Part shown: positions 30,340 to 33,776 of the stretch, in pieces
Position numbering within the stretch: the stretch's first letter is position 1
How the letters are laid out: the number at the start of each line of letters is the position of its first letter
Assembly (NCBI RefSeq): GCF_003112535.1
Contig: NZ_BEWA01000039.1
Location: 1 to 33,776, forward strand
Reading direction: 5' to 3'
Source of the DNA: Streptomyces rishiriensis
GTDB lineage: Bacteria > Actinomycetota > Actinomycetes > Streptomycetales > Streptomycetaceae
Length of the DNA stretch: 33,776 bases
Translations under genes and position numbers: made by a program
Notes under the pieces: model-generated
Told to the model about the DNA's origin: nothing
Seen by the model: only the letters and a program-made list of their open reading frames with translations
The model's database searches: none

Positions 30340-31650
30340 CTACCGAGGGGGTCGGGCGGTGGCTCGTCCCACGCTCAGCAAGGTGTAGCCGGCGTCGGCC
30401 ATGGCCTCGGGGTCGAGCAGGTTTCGTCCGTCGAAGAGCACAGGGGTGCGCATGAGCGGCCGCGCCTCCGCCCACTCGGTGTCATGGAGTTGAGGCCATT
30501 CGGTGACGACGATGGCCGCGTCGGCGTCGGTCAGGGCGGCGGTGACGGTGCTCCGGCGCTCGGCCTGGTTCCAGGGCTGTGTGTCGGCCGGGCGGGCCAT
30601 GGGGTCCCAGCAGGTGAGTGCGGCGCCCTCGGCGAGGAGGCGGGAGGCGAGGACGGTGCTGGGCGCCTCGCGCATGTCGTCGGTGCCGGCTTTGAAGGTC
30701 ATGCCGAGCAGCGCGATGCGTTTGTCGCGCAGGGTGCCGAGCTCGGTCTTGAGGCGTTGGACGGCGCGGCGGGGCTGAAGGTCGTTGACTTCGATGACGG
30801 CGTTGAGGAGCTGGAAGGAGTAGCCGGAGTTGCTCGCCATGGCGCGCAGGGCGCGCGAGTCCTTGGGGAAGCAGGAACCGCCGTAGCCGAGCCCTGCGTT
30901 GAGGAAGTGGCGGCCCAGGCGGTGGTCGAGTCCGACGGCGTCGGCGACGCGGGTGACGTCGGCGCCGGTCGCCTCGCACACGGTGGCTATCTCGTTGATG
31001 AAGGTGATCTTCGTGGCGAGCAGGGCGTTGGAGGCGAGCTTGACCATTTCGGCGGAGGCGACGTCCATGGCCTGTACGGGGCCGTCGATGCCGTTGTGCA
31101 GTGCCGTCAGCAGTCGGGCGGTCGCGGCCTCGTCCGTGCCGATGACGATGCGGTCGGGGTGGAAGAAGTCGGTGACGGCCCGGCCTTCGGCGGTGAACTC
31201 GGGGTTGGAGGCGTATCCGACGTGGTGCAGGCCCGCCTGGTCCAGGGCGGTGCGGATGCGGGCGCCGGTGCCGACGGGGACGGTGGACTTCACCACGACG
31301 GCGGCCAGGTGCGGCGCCTGACGGAGGCTTTCGATGACGGACCACACGCGCGACAGGTCGGCGTCGCCGGAGGCGGTGGGCGGGGTGTCGACGCAGATGT
31401 AGGCGATCTGGGCGTCGCGGACCGCTTCGCCGGCGTCGAGCGTGTAGGTGAGCAACTCCTTGTTGTCGGCGAGGAGTTCACCGAGGCCGGGTTCGTAGAT
31501 GGGCACGTCGCCCGCCTGCAGCAGCCGGATGCGCTCGGGCTGGATGTCGCGGACTGTGACGTGGTGTCCGAGACTGGCGAAACAGGCGGCGGTGACGAGT
31601 CCGATGTATCCGGCGCCGAAGACGGCGATGTGACGGGCGCTGCCCTGCAT
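30340..31650 (-). CDS. UDP-glucose 6-dehydrogenase / GDP-mannose dehydrogenase family
   Basis: 436 aa, full length. N-terminal NAD-binding Rossmann motif VFGAGYIGLVTA (9-20), central dimer domain with KLASNALLATKITFINEIA, catalytic Cys260 in GYGGSCFPKDSRAL and C-terminal substrate lobe. These enzymes oxidise a nucleotide sugar twice, typically UDP-glucose to UDP-glucuronate. ATG 31650 is chosen because GGAG lies ~8 nt upstream and the fold begins right after; an ATG at 31701 adds a non-conserved leader. The divergent neighbour two genes away is a hyaluronan-synthase-like glycosyltransferase that could consume UDP-glucuronate. Confidence 0.92.
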   Translation of the reverse strand: MQGSARHIAVFGAGYIGLVTAACFASLGHHVTVRDIQPERIRLLQAGDVPIYEPGLGELLADNKELLTYTLDAGEAVRDAQIAYICVDTPPTASGDADLSRVWSVIESLRQAPHLAAVVVKSTVPVGTGARIRTALDQAGLHHVGYASNPEFTAEGRAVTDFFHPDRIVIGTDEAATARLLTALHNGIDGPVQAMDVASAEMVKLASNALLATKITFINEIATVCEATGADVTRVADAVGLDHRLGRHFLNAGLGYGGSCFPKDSRALRAMASNSGYSFQLLNAVIEVNDLQPRRAVQRLKTELGTLRDKRIALLGMTFKAGTDDMREAPSTVLASRLLAEGAALTCWDPMARPADTQPWNQAERRSTVTAALTDADAAIVVTEWPQLHDTEWAEARPLMRTPVLFDGRNLLDPEAMADAGYTLLSVGRATARPPR

Positions 31651-31862
31651 CGAGGGTGCTCCAATGCGGTCAGGAGGCGCGCTGCACAGGAGGAGCCTCA
31701 AGGAAGTGTGAATGGCGGAAAGTGTTCGGTGATCACGGCGCCGAGGAAGAGGTCGGCCGTAGGCACGGTCCGTTGCTGCAGGAGCATACGGGTGCGATCA
31801 AGGCTCTCACCTGCAGGCCTTGCTTCGTGATCTTCCCGTGACGAAGTTCCCTCTTCAATAAG

Positions 31863-31891
31863 TTGCATGCTATACACATCACTTACAGGAT
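31863..31891 (+). promoter_or_regulatory. Candidate promoter for the microprotein-glycosyltransferase operon
   Basis: TTGCAT (31863-31868), 17-bp spacer, CAGGAT (31886-31891): a good match to vegetative-type Streptomyces promoters, in an AT-richer stretch 47 bp before the ATG at 31938. The rest of the 287-bp divergent gap also holds a CTTCGT/ACGAAG inverted repeat (31823-31846). Confidence 0.5.
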
Positions 31892-31937
31892 CTTCACATG
31901 GCCTGATCCCAACCATTTCTCATCTCCTGGGGGAGCC

Positions 31938-32141
31938 ATGTCCGGACACGGACAGCTCGCACAGACCGGCATGCCCGCCATCGTCATCGGCGGCATCACC
32001 TATCCGCTGGGAGGCTGGATGGTCGCCGCCGCGGTCGCCGTGGTCCTCGGCGCCATCCTCGTCGTGCGCTTCCGCTACCGCACCGGCCTGACGGCCGGCC
32101 AGGCCGGCACGCCGAAGAATCGTTCCTTCGACCGTCAGTGA
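31938..32141 (+). CDS. LAQTG-bearing membrane microprotein
   Basis: 67 aa. LAQTG (7-11) is followed by a hydrophobic stretch with one likely membrane span (~26-43) and a basic cluster RFRYR (44-48), then a polar tail. This is the order of an LAxTG sortase sorting signal, the type used by class E sortases in actinobacteria, but it sits at the extreme N-terminus without a signal peptide, so it cannot be a standard sortase substrate. GGGGGAG precedes the ATG at 31938. The TGA overlaps the GTG start of the glycosyltransferase (GTGA), so it is probably an accessory subunit of that enzyme. No other family was recognised. Confidence 0.72.
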   Translation: MSGHGQLAQTGMPAIVIGGITYPLGGWMVAAAVAVVLGAILVVRFRYRTGLTAGQAGTPKNRSFDRQ

Positions 32142-33529
32142 GCACCCGTCACGCCGCAGGACCGGTGCTGAGCGCCCATCAGCACCGGTCCGCGACGGTC
32201 CTCATGGGGATCGTCGTCATGCTCGCGGCCGCCGCCTGGGCCGGCTACCACGCACTCAGCGCGTTCGCCCACAACGGGCACAGCCAGAACCGGCTCACCG
32301 TCGTGTGGGCCTCCCTCTTCCTGATCTTCCTGCTCCAGACGTTCATGTACCACCTGGAACGCCCGCGGCAGCTCACCGCGCGCAGCGCGCAGCAGCTCGA
32401 CGCCCTGCACGTGGCGATCCTCATGCCCGTCTACAACGAGGACCCCGGTTACCTCCGGCTCGGCCTCGAGTCGTTCCTGCGCCAGACCCGCAGACCGGAC
32501 GCGGTGCACATCGTCGACGACGGCTCCACCAACACCGACTACGCCGACGTCCGTCTGTGGTGGGAAGAAGCCGCCCGCCACGCCGGCATCGTCACCACCT
32601 GGCAGCGCGTCACCAACGCAGGCAAGCGCCACGCCCAGGCGCACGCCGTCAAGGTCAGCCCCGAAGCCGACGTCTACATCACCTGTGACAGCGACAGCTG
32701 CTTCGCCCCCGCCGCCCTCGAACAGGCGCTCATCCCCTTCGCCCGCCCCCGAGTGCAGTCCGTGGCCGGCATCGTCATCGCCACCAACAACCGCGCCAAC
32801 TGGCTGGTGCGCATCACGGACCTGTGGTTCGTCGTCTGCCAGCTCGTCGACCGCTCCGGCCAGTCGGCGGTCGGCGCCGTCATGGTCAACTCCGGTCCTC
32901 TCGCGGCCTACCGGGCCGGGATCATCCGCGACAACCTCGACGGCTACCTCAACGAGACGTTCATGGGACGACCCGTGAACTTCTCCGACGACAGCATGCT
33001 CACCCTCTACGCCCAGGAACGCGGACTGACCGTCCAGCAGCCCTCCGCGATCTGCTTCACCGCCATGCCCGAGAAGTGGTCCCACTTCAACCGCATGTAC
33101 CTGCGCTGGATGCGAGGCTCCGCCATCCGCTCCATCTGGCGGATGCGCTACCTCAGCCCCGCCAGGCCCGCATTCTGGCTGCACACCATGCGCTGGATCC
33201 AGATGGTCCTCACCCAGCTGGTCACCCTGTGGATGCTCGCCGTCGAGCCCCTCGCCTACGGCAACCTGCCGCCGACGAGCATGCTGGTCGTGCCGTTCCT
33301 CATCGGCTGGGCCCAGGGCCTGCGCTACCTGAGCATCATCCGCTCCGACGAACGCATCCGCTCCCGCGCCCTGACCTGGCTCGCCATGCCGGCCGCCATC
33401 CTCCTGGCCTGGACCGTGCTGCGCTGGCTGCGCTGGTACGGCATCGCCACCTGCGCCAAGACCGGCTGGGGAACCCGCCAGAACGGCGCCGAGGTCTCCC
33501 TCCCCGAACCGCACACCATCGCAGCCTGA
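32138..33529 (+). CDS. Hyaluronan-synthase-like processive family 2 glycosyltransferase
   Basis: 463 aa. Two N-terminal membrane segments (~22-43, ~54-72), a cytoplasmic GT-A domain (~88-320) and three to four C-terminal segments (~350-430). Motifs: LMPVYNEDPG, VDDGSTN (126-132), DSD (184-186), NSGPLAAYR (251-259), FSDDSMLTLYAQERG (282-296) and RMYLRWMRG (319-327), the place of QxxRW with Met for Gln. SDD followed by LTLYA...G is characteristic of hyaluronan/chitin/NodC synthases that make and extrude polysaccharide. The GTG at 32138 overlaps the microprotein stop. With the dehydrogenase nearby, a uronate-containing polymer is plausible; the product is not determined. Confidence 0.88.
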   Translation: MSTRHAAGPVLSAHQHRSATVLMGIVVMLAAAAWAGYHALSAFAHNGHSQNRLTVVWASLFLIFLLQTFMYHLERPRQLTARSAQQLDALHVAILMPVYNEDPGYLRLGLESFLRQTRRPDAVHIVDDGSTNTDYADVRLWWEEAARHAGIVTTWQRVTNAGKRHAQAHAVKVSPEADVYITCDSDSCFAPAALEQALIPFARPRVQSVAGIVIATNNRANWLVRITDLWFVVCQLVDRSGQSAVGAVMVNSGPLAAYRAGIIRDNLDGYLNETFMGRPVNFSDDSMLTLYAQERGLTVQQPSAICFTAMPEKWSHFNRMYLRWMRGSAIRSIWRMRYLSPARPAFWLHTMRWIQMVLTQLVTLWMLAVEPLAYGNLPPTSMLVVPFLIGWAQGLRYLSIIRSDERIRSRALTWLAMPAAILLAWTVLRWLRWYGIATCAKTGWGTRQNGAEVSLPEPHTIAA

Positions 33530-33540
33530 ACGACGCGCCG

Positions 33541-33568
33541 CTCCTCCTCTGCCGGGACAGAGGAGGAG
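33541..33568 (+). terminator. Stem-loop after the glycosyltransferase
   Basis: CTCCTCCTCTG, 6-base loop, CAGAGGAGGAG: 11 perfect pairs, 12 bp after the stop. The remaining ~200 bp to the window end shows no supportable gene. Confidence 0.78.
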
Positions 33569-33776
33569 ACCGCAGGCCTGAGTGACGTCGTTGCGGTAGT
33601 CCCCGTTCAGCAGGACCCAGAGAGCGAACCACACCTCCGCGTAGGACCCATGGCCGCGCTGCGTGCGAAGTCGCGCACTCCGGCGTTCCCGGGCCGCGTC
33701 GAGCGACCCCGCCGCTGCTTCCAGTCTAGGGATTGCCTTAGGCCTCAGGGCCCCCAGGCCTCCTGGGACTGACGCA

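Noticed and set aside
33570..33776. Minus-strand open frame entering from the right edge (contains YAEVWFALWVLLNGDYRNDV)
   Set aside because: It looks protein-like for a short stretch but has no stop before running antisense through the glycosyltransferase gene and mixed codon bias. It may be a remnant; not enough to annotate.
1..33776. tRNA or rRNA genes, including an integrase attachment tRNA
   Set aside because: No cloverleaf-forming stretch with a T-loop signature or conserved rRNA sequence was recognised by eye; the attachment site may lie left of the window.

Overview
The window reads as a chromosomal segment of a Streptomyces-like actinomycete. Support for this: very high GC with strong third-position GC bias in the real genes, many GTG starts, ATGA/GTGA stop-start overlaps, an Actinobacteria-type DUF6233 protein, and dense two-component/ABC regulation. 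No rRNA, tRNA or CRISPR array was recognised. Coordinates come from reading the sequence; no database search was run.

Region 1 (1-4.8 kb) is an accessory, decayed zone. It holds a tyrosine recombinase running off the left edge, a 3'-truncated ATP-dependent DNA ligase fragment, a DUF6233 protein, a 406-bp element with perfect 31-bp inner inverted repeats around a 65-codon coiled-coil ORF, an orphan Imm49-type immunity protein, and a mosaic of three gene scraps (NUDIX, aldo/keto reductase, TetR).

Region 2 (4.8-9.1 kb) holds a hemolysin III/PAQR membrane protein, a small MerR-type regulator, an 860-bp gene-free stretch with a clustered ACTGC repeat and a strong hairpin, a DUF347 membrane protein and a bile-acid-symporter-family transporter.

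Region 3 (9.1-16.1 kb) is one regulatory/export module: a histidine kinase, and divergently a lipoprotein, two ABC ATPases, an 880-aa FtsX-type permease and an OmpR-type response regulator. The divergent gap carries two kinds of direct repeat.

Region 4 (16.1-21.7 kb) is a CitA/DcuS-type kinase and its regulator, divergent from a complete nitrate/sulfonate/taurine-family ABC importer (ATPase, permease, binding lipoprotein), closed by a strong terminator. A dead ABC-ATPase scrap follows.

Region 5 (21.9-30.1 kb) is the most interesting block. A BlaI-type repressor and a short M56 metalloprotease sit beside five operator-like palindromes: three in the gap shared with a GT-C-like glycosyltransferase plus flippase operon, and two just before a DedA - PAP2 - PAP2 - response regulator - kinase operon. 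The gene content suggests a protease-relieved repressor controlling lipid-carrier (undecaprenyl phosphate-type) handling and envelope modification.

Region 6 (30.3-33.8 kb) pairs a UDP-glucose/GDP-mannose dehydrogenase with a divergent operon of a 67-aa LAQTG-bearing membrane microprotein and a hyaluronan-synthase-like family 2 glycosyltransferase. It looks like a compact surface-polysaccharide unit.
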